DNA of 64,000 nt from positions 62,001 to 126,000 of the forward strand of contig JAKFFI010000052.1 of NCBI GenBank assembly GCA_036677085.1, written 5' to 3'. The notes beneath the pieces were generated by a model. That model saw only the letters and a program-made list of their open reading frames with translations. It was not told where the DNA came from and searched no databases. The translations under genes were made by a program, and so were the position numbers. Each line of letters opens with the position of its first letter. Position 1 is the stretch's first letter. This DNA comes from JAGPUQ01 sp036677085 (GTDB lineage: Bacteria > Pseudomonadota > Gammaproteobacteria > Pseudomonadales > Porticoccaceae). Positions 8,821 to 16,919 of this stretch are shown one piece after another.

Positions 8821-9249
8821 ATGAAGACATTCAGCGCCAAATCCGAGACCGTTGTGCATGACTGGCTGTTGGTCGATGCTGCGGACAAAACCCTCGGCCG
8901 TATCGCCAGCGCCATAGCCCATCGGCTGCGCGGCAAACACAAACCGGAATTCACCCCCCACGTCGATACCGGCGATTACGTCATCGTTGTCAATGCCGAG
9001 CGTGTACGCGTCACCGGCCGCAAGGCCAAGGACAAGATGTACCATCGCCATACCGGGTATCCGGGCGGGATCAAGAGCATCAGCTTCGAGAAACTGATCC
9101 AGCAGGCGCCGGAACGGGCCCTGGAACATGCCATCAAGGGCATGCTTCCCAAGGGTCCTCTTGGCCGGGCCATGTACCGCAAACTGAAAATCTACGCCGG
9201 CGACATTCATCCCCACGCGGCGCAACAGCCCCGCGCTGTGGACATTTAG
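8821..9249 (+). CDS. rplM: 50S ribosomal protein L13
   Basis: At 142 residues it equals the E. coli length and matches end to end: opening MKTFSAK, VVDA-type loop LLVDAADKTLGRIAS, HTGYPGGIK and the conserved GMLPKGPLG. L13 is an early-assembly 23S rRNA-binding protein. It is followed 10 bp later by rpsI in the universal rplM-rpsI operon. Confidence 0.99.
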   Translation: MKTFSAKSETVVHDWLLVDAADKTLGRIASAIAHRLRGKHKPEFTPHVDTGDYVIVVNAERVRVTGRKAKDKMYHRHTGYPGGIKSISFEKLIQQAPERALEHAIKGMLPKGPLGRAMYRKLKIYAGDIHPHAAQQPRAVDI

Positions 9250-9259
9250 GACAGCAATC

Positions 9260-9649
9260 ATGGCATCAACCTATTACGGAACCGGCCGCCGCAAGACCGC
9301 CGCAGCGCGTGTCTTCATTACCGCGGGTCCCGGTGATATCACCGTCAATGACCGCACTATCGACAATTATTTCGGTCGCGAAGTGGCGCGCATGATCGTA
9401 CGGCAGCCGCTGGAGATCGCTCAGGCAGTCGGCAAATTCAATATCCGCGCCACCGTGAGCGGCGGCGGCAGCTTCGGTCAGGCGGGCGCGATTCGTCATG
9501 GTCTGGCGCGTGCGCTGGTGGAATACGACGAGGGTTTGCGCTCGGTGCTGCGTCAGGCCGGATTCCTGACCCGCGATGCGCGCGCAGTCGAGCGGAAAAA
9601 AGTGGGTCTTCACAAGGCGCGCAAACGGCCGCAGTACTCCAAGCGCTGA
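9260..9649 (+). CDS. rpsI: 30S ribosomal protein S9
   Basis: A 129-residue protein with the start YYGTGRRKTAAARV, the internal GGGSFGQAGAIRHGLARAL and the basic C-terminal tail KARKRPQYSKR that reaches the ribosomal P site. An AGGA site overlaps the rplM stop region. A strong terminator follows immediately. Confidence 0.99.
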   Translation: MASTYYGTGRRKTAAARVFITAGPGDITVNDRTIDNYFGREVARMIVRQPLEIAQAVGKFNIRATVSGGGSFGQAGAIRHGLARALVEYDEGLRSVLRQAGFLTRDARAVERKKVGLHKARKRPQYSKR

Positions 9650-9667
9650 GTCGACACTGTTTTTTTT

Positions 9668-9696
9668 AATACCCGGCATTGTCCGGGTATTTTTTT
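9668..9696 (+). terminator. Intrinsic terminator after rpsI
   Basis: A 9-bp stem (9668-9676 with 9683-9691), a 6-nt loop and a downstream run of T. A T-run also precedes the stem (9660-9667). It separates the ribosomal operon from the bc1 operon. Confidence 0.9.
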
Positions 9697-9739
9697 GTTA
9701 CAAATCAATTGATTGTATGTTCTTCTGGCGGTTTTGGGT

Positions 9740-9768
9740 TGCCAGGTCAGGCGCTAACCTTTACGATG
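9740..9768 (+). promoter_or_regulatory. Candidate promoter of petA-fbcH
   Basis: TTGCCA (9740-9745), 17 bp, TACGAT (9763-9768): five and four matches to the sigma-70 boxes, located between the rpsI terminator and petA. Other boxes in this 160-bp gap are weaker. Confidence 0.45.
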
Positions 9769-9859
9769 ACACGCCATTTTGTCCATGCCCATCGCGTGCG
9801 CGGCGTCGTCGCGCTGCCGTACGGCCTGCCTGTTGATCGCTCGCTTGAGGAGTTCTTTG

Positions 9860-10459
9860 ATGAGCAACGAGGGTGTCAATAAAACCCGTCGCCGCTTTTT
9901 GACCGGCGCCACATGCGTGGTCGGCGCGGCTGGCGTCGTGGGCGCCGCGGTGCCGTTCGTGGGGTCGTGGAGTCCCAGTGCCCGCGCCAAGGCCGCGGGC
10001 GCGCCGGTGCGGATAGATATCGGCAAAATCGAGCCCGGCCAGATGGTGACCGAGGAATGGCGCGGCCAGCCGGTATACGTCGTGCGCCGGACACCCGAAG
10101 CCATCGCGCTGCTGGACCAGGACACTGAACGCCTGCGCGACCCGCAGTCGGCGGAGTCGAAACAGCCGGGCTATGTCGACCCGGCCAATCGCGCCATCAA
10201 GGCCGAATATCTGATCATGGTGGGGCTCTGTACCCATCTGGGCTGCGCGCCCATCTACCGCCCCGAAGTCGGTGCGGCCGATCTTGGCGGCGACAGTTGG
10301 CTCGGCGGCTTTTTCTGTCCCTGCCACGGCTCGAAATTCGATCTGGCGGGCCGCGTATACAAGAGTGTACCGGCGCCGACGAATCTGACCGTACCTCCGC
10401 ATTCCTACGAGAGTGACAACGTAGTGATCATTGGCGTCGACAAGGAGACCGCGGCATGA
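9860..10459 (+). CDS. petA: Ubiquinol-cytochrome c reductase Rieske iron-sulfur subunit
   Basis: A 199-residue Rieske protein. ATG 9860 follows GAGGAG; the frame above it is not protein-like. The N-terminus has a Tat-type signal (KTRRRFLTGATC) that stays as the single membrane anchor. The [2Fe-2S] ligands lie in CTHLGC and CPCHGS, and the typical TNLTVPPH tail follows. It accepts electrons from ubiquinol at the Qo site and hands them to cytochrome c1. Its stop overlaps the ATG of the next gene (ATGA), so the bc1 subunits are translationally coupled. Confidence 0.97.
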   Translation: MSNEGVNKTRRRFLTGATCVVGAAGVVGAAVPFVGSWSPSARAKAAGAPVRIDIGKIEPGQMVTEEWRGQPVYVVRRTPEAIALLDQDTERLRDPQSAESKQPGYVDPANRAIKAEYLIMVGLCTHLGCAPIYRPEVGAADLGGDSWLGGFFCPCHGSKFDLAGRVYKSVPAPTNLTVPPHSYESDNVVIIGVDKETAA

Positions 10460-12489
10460 AATGGCTGATGGGGCTTTGGCAGTGGACCAACGCGCGACTG
10501 CCGGTGCAGCGGGCATGGGATACGCACATGGGCAAGTACTACGCGCCCAAGAATTTCAATTTCTGGTACTTCTTCGGTGTCCTTTCGCTGGTCGTGCTGG
10601 TCAACCAGTTGTTGACCGGAATCTGGCTCACCATGAGCTACGAGCCCACCGGCGAGGGCGCGTTCGGCTCGGTCGAATACATCATGCGCGATGTCGACTT
10701 CGGCTGGATCCTGCGCTACCTGCATTCCACCGGTGCGTCGGCGTTTTTCCTGGTGGTCTATCTGCACATGTTCCGCGGCTTGCTGTACGGCTCCTACCGG
10801 GCGCCGCGGGAGCTGGTGTGGCTGTTCGGCATGGCCATCTATCTGGCCCTGATGGCCGAAGCTTTCCTGGGCTATGTACTGCCCTGGGGCCAAATGTCCT
10901 ACTGGGGTGCGCAGGTCATCATCTCGCTGTTTGGCGCGATTCCCTATTTCGGTGACGCCATTGTCGAATGGGTGCGTGGCGATTACCTGATCTCGGGGAT
11001 CACCCTGACGCGCTTCTTCGCGCTGCATGTGGTGGCGCTGCCCATCGTGCTGCTGGGACTGGTGGTGCTGCATTTGCTCGCGCTGCACGAAGTGGGTTCG
11101 AATAACCCCGACGGCGTCGAAATCAAGAAACACAAGGACGCCAACGGCATCCCGCTCGACGGCATCCCCTTCCATCCCTACTACACGGTCCACGATCTGG
11201 TGCCCATCGCGGTATTCCTGTTCGTGTTCTGCTTCATCGTGTTTTTCATGCCCGAGATGGGTGGTTATTTCATCGAGAAAGCGAACTTCGAGCATTCCAA
11301 TCCGCTCAAGACGCCGCCGCACATTGCGCCCGTCTGGTATTTCACGCCCTACTATTCGATGTTGCGGGCGGTGCCGGACAAGTTCATGGGCTTTCTGGTC
11401 ATGGCGGCCGCCGTGGCGATCCTGTTTGTGTTGCCCTGGCTTGACCGCAGCGCGGTCAAATCGATTCGTTACAAGGGCTGGGTCAGCCGCGTGGCCATCG
11501 TGCTGTTCGCCGCGGCCTTCATCATCCTTGGCGTTCTGGGCGTGAAGGCGCCGACGCCGGAGCGGACCGCGTTGGCCCGGTTCTGTACCGGTCTGTATTT
11601 CGCCTATTTCGTGCTGATGCCGATCTGGACTGTCCTGGAGCGTACCAAGGCGGAGCCCGCGCGCATCACCATGGACGGCGGCATGGGGTTCTGGCGCTCG
11701 CTCGGAGTAGCCGCCATCGTCGCCGCGCTGGTATTCATCCCGCTGAAAGCCGTGGGTGCGGAAACAGCCCATGAGTGCGGTGAAATCGCCTGTGACGCCG
11801 TCGATATCGATCACAGCGACAAGGCATCCATGCAGCGCGGCGCGCAGATCTTCGTCAATTACTGCATGGGTTGTCACGGCGCCAAGTACTCGCGCTGGGA
11901 GCGCGTCGCCGATGATCTCGGTATTCCTCACAATCTGATGCTCGAAAACCTGGCGCCCGGCGCCGAGAAAATCGGCAACCTGATGACCATATCCATGACG
12001 GAACGCTCTGCCAAACAATGGTTCGGCGCGCCTCCGCCGGATCTGACGCTGGTCACCCGCGCGCGTTCGCCCGAGTGGGTCTATACCTATCTGCGCAACT
12101 TTTACGCGGATTCGACCCGCCCCTTCGGCGTCAACAACAAGGTATTCAAGGACGTGGGCATGCCTCACGCGTTGCTGGATTTACAGGGGCTTCAGGCCTG
12201 CGCGCCCGGGCCGTCGTTTACTCATAGTGGCGGCATGCGCGTCGATCCACTCACCAGCGAACCCCTCAACGACGCTCCCTGCGGCAGCTACAGTCTGGTC
12301 ACCCAGGGCAAGCTCGCTCCCGGTGAGTTCGATGTGGCGATGCGGGATTTGGTAAATTTCTTGAGTTACCTCGCCAATCCGGTCGCGGAGCAAAGCCGCC
12401 AGATCGGCAAGGGCGTGCTGCTGTTCATCGCGTTGCTGTTCGTGTTTGTGTGGTTGTTGAATCGCGAATACTGGAAAGATGTGCATTGA
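10456..12489 (+). CDS. fbcH: Cytochrome b / cytochrome c1 single-gene precursor of the bc1 complex
   Basis: 677 residues encode two bc1 subunits in one frame. Residues 1 to about 405 are cytochrome b, with heme-ligand pairs in RYLHSTGAS...YLHMFRG and RFFALHV...LHLLALHE, and a Qo motif that reads PVWY rather than PEWY. A new hydrophobic segment then begins near Met406/Met410 and ends in AVGA-ETA, a signal-peptidase-like site after Ala435. Cytochrome c1 follows, with heme motif CMGCH (470-474) and a C-terminal membrane anchor before REYWKDVH. This resembles the Bradyrhizobium FbcH polyprotein, which is cut into b and c1. No stop or frameshift separates the halves. It sits in the usual petA-petBC-sspA-sspB order. 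Confidence 0.95.
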   Translation: MKWLMGLWQWTNARLPVQRAWDTHMGKYYAPKNFNFWYFFGVLSLVVLVNQLLTGIWLTMSYEPTGEGAFGSVEYIMRDVDFGWILRYLHSTGASAFFLVVYLHMFRGLLYGSYRAPRELVWLFGMAIYLALMAEAFLGYVLPWGQMSYWGAQVIISLFGAIPYFGDAIVEWVRGDYLISGITLTRFFALHVVALPIVLLGLVVLHLLALHEVGSNNPDGVEIKKHKDANGIPLDGIPFHPYYTVHDLVPIAVFLFVFCFIVFFMPEMGGYFIEKANFEHSNPLKTPPHIAPVWYFTPYYSMLRAVPDKFMGFLVMAAAVAILFVLPWLDRSAVKSIRYKGWVSRVAIVLFAAAFIILGVLGVKAPTPERTALARFCTGLYFAYFVLMPIWTVLERTKAEPARITMDGGMGFWRSLGVAAIVAALVFIPLKAVGAETAHECGEIACDAVDIDHSDKASMQRGAQIFVNYCMGCHGAKYSRWERVADDLGIPHNLMLENLAPGAEKIGNLMTISMTERSAKQWFGAPPPDLTLVTRARSPEWVYTYLRNFYADSTRPFGVNNKVFKDVGMPHALLDLQGLQACAPGPSFTHSGGMRVDPLTSEPLNDAPCGSYSLVTQGKLAPGEFDVAMRDLVNFLSYLANPVAEQSRQIGKGVLLFIALLFVFVWLLNREYWKDVH

Positions 12490-12519
12490 ATACCCTGTAT
12501 TGACTGACCGGAGTACATG

Positions 12520-13152
12520 ATGGCGGTAGTGCCGAGACGCTCGACCATGACACTGTTTTCCGACCCCGCGTGCCAGTACTGCCACCGGGTGCGGATGGTG
12601 CTGGCCGAAAAGGGCGTAGGCGTGGAGATCGAGGAAGTGATCCCCGGTGTCGTGCTGGAGGAGCTGAACGACCTCAACCCCTACGGCACCGCGCCCACCC
12701 TGGTAGATCGCGATCTGTCGCTCCATGAACCCATGGTGATGATGGAGTACCTCGACGAACGTTTTCCCCATCCACCGCTGTTGCCGGTCTATCCGGTGAC
12801 CCGGGCGCACAGCCGCCAATACATGCGCCGGATCGAGCGCGACTGGTGCGAGCCCGCCGAGGCCATTCTCAAGACCGACGACAGCCGGCATGCGCAGCGC
12901 GTGCGCAAGGAGTTGCGCGACAGCCTGCTGGGCGTCGCCGCCATCTTTGCCGACAAGCCGTTCTTCATGAGCGACGAATTCACTTTGGTGGATTGCTGCA
13001 TGGCGCCCCTGCTGTGGCGGCTCGACGTCCTGGGCGTCGAACTGCCCAATGTCCGCCAGGCCAAGCCCCTGGTCGCCTACATGCAGCGGCTGTTCGACCG
13101 GCCGGCGTTTCGCGCCAGCCTGACCGACGCCGAGCGCGGGATGCGGGGCTGA
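12520..13152 (+). CDS. sspA: Stringent starvation protein A
   Basis: A GST-fold RNA-polymerase-associated protein of 210 residues. The conserved RSTMTLFSDP start, YLDERFPHPPLLPVYPV and the SDEFTLVDCCMAPLLWRL block match SspA. ATG 12520 was preferred to 12517 for its spacing from CGGAG and because the family begins MAV. The N-terminal CxxC-like CQYC differs from E. coli SspA, which lacks such cysteines, so a redox role is possible but untested. It is followed by sspB. Confidence 0.95.
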   Translation: MAVVPRRSTMTLFSDPACQYCHRVRMVLAEKGVGVEIEEVIPGVVLEELNDLNPYGTAPTLVDRDLSLHEPMVMMEYLDERFPHPPLLPVYPVTRAHSRQYMRRIERDWCEPAEAILKTDDSRHAQRVRKELRDSLLGVAAIFADKPFFMSDEFTLVDCCMAPLLWRLDVLGVELPNVRQAKPLVAYMQRLFDRPAFRASLTDAERGMRG

Positions 13153-13181
13153 CAGCCTCGTAAAGAGGTAGAGTTGTTGCC

Positions 13182-13574
13182 ATGAAATCCAACCGGCCGT
13201 ACCTGATCCGGGCGCTGTACGAATGGATTCTCGACAACGACTGCACGCCCCACATCATCGTGGACGCCGAAGCGCCTGGCGTGTCGGTGCCGGCGAGCTA
13301 TGTCACGGACGGCCAGATCGTGCTCAATCTGGCGCCCAAGGCGGTATCCGCCCTGAACCTGGGTAACGAGCAGATTTTCTTCAGCGCCCGGTTTGGTGGC
13401 AAACCCACCGACGTCCTGGTGCCGATAGCCGCGGTGCGCGGCATCTATGCCCGCGAAAACGGCAAGGGTTTGGTGTTTCCGGCCGAATTGTCCGAAGATG
13501 CATCCGGCACCGACGCCCCCGAACCGGGGCCGGGTAACGGAACTGGCGGCCCGCGCTTGCGGGTAGTGAAATAA
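13182..13574 (+). CDS. sspB: ClpXP protease specificity-enhancing factor SspB
   Basis: A 130-residue adaptor. The substrate-binding core (SNRPYLIRALYEWI...APHIIVDA-like...NLAPKAVSALNLGNE...ARFGG) is followed by an acidic, Gly/Pro-rich linker and the C-terminal ClpX-binding XB motif PRLRVVK. SspB delivers ssrA-tagged proteins to ClpXP. Co-transcription with sspA is the normal arrangement. Confidence 0.96.
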   Translation: MKSNRPYLIRALYEWILDNDCTPHIIVDAEAPGVSVPASYVTDGQIVLNLAPKAVSALNLGNEQIFFSARFGGKPTDVLVPIAAVRGIYARENGKGLVFPAELSEDASGTDAPEPGPGNGTGGPRLRVVK

Positions 13575-13598
13575 CCCCTACAAATCGAGAGGAACACC

Positions 13599-14777
13599 AT
13601 GAGCGATCCCGTGGTTATTGTCGGTCTGGCCCGCACCGCCATGGGCGGCATGATGGGCGCGCTGTCCACCGTCCCGGTCGGGGAGCTGGGCAGCACGGCC
13701 ATCAGGGCCGCGCTGCAGCGCGCCGGGTTGGCGCCCGATCAGGTGGACGAAGTCATCATGGGCTGCGTGCTGCCCGCCGGCGTCGGTCAGGCACCGGCCC
13801 GCCAGGCCGCGCTCGGCGCCGGCATTCCGGTGGGCACCAGCGCCACCACCGTCAACAAGATGTGCGGCTCCGGCATGAAGACGGTGATGATGGCCTGCGA
13901 CACCCTGCTCGCCGGGCATGCCAGTGTGCTGGTGGCGGGCGGCATGGAGAACATGAGCAATGCCCCCTACCTGCTGCCCAAGGCACGTGGCGGCTACCGC
14001 CTGGGTCACGGTGAACTCCTCGACCACATGTACACTGACGGACTGCAGGACGCCTATACCGGCGGCCTCATGGGCGTCTTCGCGGAGCAGTGTGCCGGCA
14101 AATACACCTTCACCCGCGAGCAGCAGGACGCCTACGCGGTGGAATCCCTGCGTCGCGCCAATGCCGCCATCGCCGAGGGCAAGTTCAAATCCGAAATCGT
14201 CCCGGTCACGGTCAAGACGCGCGCCGGCGAGCAGGTGGTGGATACCGATGAACAGCCCGGCAGCGCCCGCGTCGACAAGATTCCCGGACTCAAGCCCGCG
14301 TTCAAGAAAGACGGCACCGTCACCGCCGCCAACGCCAGCTCGATTTCCGACGGCGCCGCCGCCCTGGTCCTGATGCGCCAGAGCGAAGCCGCACGGCGCG
14401 GCCTCAAGCCGCTCGCCGTGGTGCGCGGCTACACCCAGTTCGCGCAGGAGCCGGAGTGGTTCACCACCGCGCCGGTGGGCGCGCTCAAGCGGCTGTTCGC
14501 CCAGACCGGCTGGAGCGCCAGCGAAGTGGATCTCTACGAAATCAACGAAGCCTTCGCGGTGGTCGCCATGGCCGCCATGCGCGAGCTGGATCTGCCCCAC
14601 ACCAAGGTCAATGTCCACGGCGGTGCCTGTGCGCTGGGTCATCCCCTGGGCGCGAGCGGCGCACGCATCATCGTCACCCTGCTCGCCGCGTTGCAAACCT
14701 ACGGCCTGCGTAAGGGCGTTGCCAGCCTCTGCATCGGCGGTGGCGAGGCGACGGCGATCGCCGTGGAGCGGTTGTAA
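13599..14777 (+). CDS. Acetyl-CoA C-acetyltransferase (thiolase)
   Basis: A 392-residue thiolase with all active-site residues: nucleophile Cys89 (NKMCGSGMK), His in GHPLGASGAR and Cys378 in CIGGGEA, with NEAFA present. It condenses or cleaves acetoacetyl-CoA and other 3-ketoacyl-CoAs. Unlike thiolases in FadAB operons it stands alone after sspB. The loop pattern is closer to biosynthetic acetoacetyl-CoA thiolases, but substrate length is not certain. Confidence 0.92.
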   Translation: MSDPVVIVGLARTAMGGMMGALSTVPVGELGSTAIRAALQRAGLAPDQVDEVIMGCVLPAGVGQAPARQAALGAGIPVGTSATTVNKMCGSGMKTVMMACDTLLAGHASVLVAGGMENMSNAPYLLPKARGGYRLGHGELLDHMYTDGLQDAYTGGLMGVFAEQCAGKYTFTREQQDAYAVESLRRANAAIAEGKFKSEIVPVTVKTRAGEQVVDTDEQPGSARVDKIPGLKPAFKKDGTVTAANASSISDGAAALVLMRQSEAARRGLKPLAVVRGYTQFAQEPEWFTTAPVGALKRLFAQTGWSASEVDLYEINEAFAVVAMAAMRELDLPHTKVNVHGGACALGHPLGASGARIIVTLLAALQTYGLRKGVASLCIGGGEATAIAVERL

Positions 14778-15123
14778 GTTCGCCGGCTGACACCCGACAC
14801 GGCGGGGAAGGATTTGCCGTGTCGGCGCCTGCCTCCGCGCGTTTGCGCCGAGCTCAGGACGCAAGGTTGCTCGCTGATTCCGGTCATGGTGAATCTTCCA
14901 CCCGTCGAAGTGTCGAGCACTGCGCAACGACGCAGATGGCTGCCGCAGCAGTTGTTCAACGAGCTGCCGGAGCAGGCGCGGTTTGTTGTCGAACACGCTG
15001 TCCGCTCCCTGGAAGTGGCGTGAGCGCGGGGTTGGTTCGATCCGGTTCAGCCCTCATCGAGGCAATCGCGTCCGCCATAACCGGCGGCGCTGTGGAAATG
15101 GCGGTGAAGCGGCAGCGGACCAG
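14778..15123. other. Intergenic region with a 10-bp stem-loop after the thiolase
   Basis: A perfect inverted repeat (14794-14803 with 14816-14825, 12-nt loop) lies 16 bp past the thiolase stop. It has no T-run, so it is either a weak terminator or a 3' mRNA-end stabiliser. The rest of the stretch shows no credible gene and lies between convergent genes. Confidence 0.45.
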
Positions 15124-16770
15124 CTAATCGAGCGGATGCCTCACCCGCTCCCGGCTTGCTACAAAATGCCGTTCCCGCGGCGGTGAACCCGTGAGCTCCA
15201 GCAGTTTTTGTTCAGCGGCGTGATCGTTACCGGTCAGGCGTTCACGATGCCTCAGGTATTCCAGCCAGGACTCCACCAGAAAGGTTTCCCGCACGGTGTC
15301 CGGTCGGTCGGGGGCGTCGAAGATTTCCCAGAAATAGGCACCGCTGCGTTGCCGGATCATCCGCATGCGGGCGAGTTGGTCCAGTACCGTTTCGCGCCGT
15401 GCCGGATCGATCTGGTAATCCAGTGTCACCATCACCGGACCGCGTTCAAGGGCAAGGCCTGCCGTGTATGCAGGCGGCGGCCCCGCCGGTCGTCGGCTCA
15501 GATCGCGATGGCCTTCCTGGGCAATGGGGTAGCGTTTGCCGAGCAGCACCGATGCCAGCAGCCCCGCCACCGCGATCACGATACTGGTCTGCACACTGAA
15601 GGCATCCGACAGCCAGCCCCAGAGCGCGCTACCCACCGCGACGCTGCCGCCGTAGACGAGCATCACCAGTGCCAGCACTCGCGCCATCACCCAACCGGGC
15701 GCGGTGGACTGGGAGGCCACCACGATGGAGGAAAACAGCATGATCCAGCAGATGCCGACCACCAGGGTCAGCAGACCCAGCAGCCAGTAGTTGCGGGTCC
15801 AGGCCAGCGCCAGCAGCGCTATTCCCAATACGAAGGACGCGCCCCCGAACACCTGATTGCGGGTGGCGCGGCGCAGCAGATAGGGCATCAGGTTGGCGCC
15901 GATCAGGGAGCCGATGCCGGTACCGCCCACCAGCAGACCGTACGTCTGGGGGCCGGCGCCCATTTCCCGCACGACGATCACCGGCAGCATCGACCAGAAC
16001 ACGCTGATGAACAGGAAACAGCCGACGCAGCGCATCAGCAGAGCAACCAGCTCGGGATCGTTGCGTGTGTAGCGCAAGCCGGCGCGCAGTGCAGTGGTGA
16101 AGGATTCTGCCGGCAGTTGTGTCTGGACGTGGAAGGCGTGCGGGTGACGGAACACCAGAGTGCCCAGCACGAACACAAAACTCGCCGCATTGAGCGCGAA
16201 TACCGCCACGGGTCCGGCGGCAGCGAGCAGCAGTCCGGCGATCGTGGGTCCGGCGGCCTTGCTGATATTGGTGCTGAGAGAATTCAGCGTGATGGCGTTA
16301 CTGAGTTCCGCGCGCGGCACGAAGGTGGGGATATTGGCGCTCCAGGACGGACGCATCATGGCGTTGCCCGCACCCAGGCAGAAAGTGAGCATCAACAGCC
16401 ACCATTCGGTGGTCATTTCCTGGTGCGCGAGGGCCGTGAGCGCCACCGCTGAAACCAGCAGCCAGACGTGCAGCGCGATCAGCACCGTGCGCCGGTTGCA
16501 GATGTCGCCCATGACACCGGCGGGATACGACAGCAGAAAGAACGGCAAGGTGGTCGCGGTCTGGATCAGCGCCACCATCAGGTTGGAGGGCGCCATGCTC
16601 GCCATCAGCCAGGTCACCCCGACTTCGTTCATCCAGGTGCCGATGTTGGACACGGTCATGCCCAGCCACATCACCCGGAACAGCGGGTATCCCAGCGGCG
16701 ACCAGATCGAACGGGAAATGGGAGGCGGTTGGCCCATCACTGGCATCGGTTGTGGAACGGAGTGATGCAC
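15124..16770 (-). CDS. MFS transporter of the MFS_3/EntS type with C-terminal ABM-like domain
   Basis: The 548-residue protein has about 12 membrane segments in residues 25-420, with MFS signature loops (GVMGDICNRRTVL between helices 2 and 3; GWLSDAF in the second half). After about residue 445 comes a soluble domain (VMVTLDYQID...YFWEIFDAP...ESWLEYLRHRERLT) resembling antibiotic-biosynthesis-monooxygenase ferredoxin folds, a known extension in this MFS branch. The family exports siderophores, macrolides or other small molecules by proton antiport; the substrate is unknown. The start may be GTG 16770 or ATG 16746/16737. Confidence 0.85.
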   Translation of the reverse strand: MHHSVPQPMPVMGQPPPISRSIWSPLGYPLFRVMWLGMTVSNIGTWMNEVGVTWLMASMAPSNLMVALIQTATTLPFFLLSYPAGVMGDICNRRTVLIALHVWLLVSAVALTALAHQEMTTEWWLLMLTFCLGAGNAMMRPSWSANIPTFVPRAELSNAITLNSLSTNISKAAGPTIAGLLLAAAGPVAVFALNAASFVFVLGTLVFRHPHAFHVQTQLPAESFTTALRAGLRYTRNDPELVALLMRCVGCFLFISVFWSMLPVIVVREMGAGPQTYGLLVGGTGIGSLIGANLMPYLLRRATRNQVFGGASFVLGIALLALAWTRNYWLLGLLTLVVGICWIMLFSSIVVASQSTAPGWVMARVLALVMLVYGGSVAVGSALWGWLSDAFSVQTSIVIAVAGLLASVLLGKRYPIAQEGHRDLSRRPAGPPPAYTAGLALERGPVMVTLDYQIDPARRETVLDQLARMRMIRQRSGAYFWEIFDAPDRPDTVRETFLVESWLEYLRHRERLTGNDHAAEQKLLELTGSPPRERHFVASRERVRHPLD

Positions 16771-16871
16771 TTCGCCGCTGCGCGCGGTCCGCGTGTCATC
16801 GAACCGTCACAGTATATACGCGGGACTTTGCACGGCAGGGCATGCGGGAGCCGTGCGTGGATCGGTTGCCA

Positions 16872-16906
16872 TAAAAAACCCCCGGCAAAGCGGTTGCCGG
16901 GGGTTT
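16872..16906 (-). terminator. Intrinsic terminator of the downstream-reading minus-strand deacylase gene
   Basis: A 10-bp GC-rich stem (16879-16888 with 16894-16903), a 5-nt loop and six T on the minus strand. It lies just past the stop of the gene at 16920 and insulates the MFS gene. Confidence 0.88.
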
Positions 16907-16919
16907 GTGGTTGGGTAGC

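Noticed and set aside
11640..11700. Sequencing frameshift as the cause of the petB-petC joining
   Set aside because: Both halves stay in the same frame, and the complete c1 signal segment lies between them, so no base change is needed to explain the join.
10405..12168. 587-codon minus-strand open frame opposite the bc1 gene
   Set aside because: His/Gln/Arg-rich composition, typical of the antisense frame of a GC-rich gene; the plus strand is an unmistakable cytochrome b/c1.
14794..14825. Classical intrinsic terminator after the thiolase
   Set aside because: The 10-bp stem is strong but no T-run follows on either strand, so I list it only as a stem-loop within the intergenic entry.
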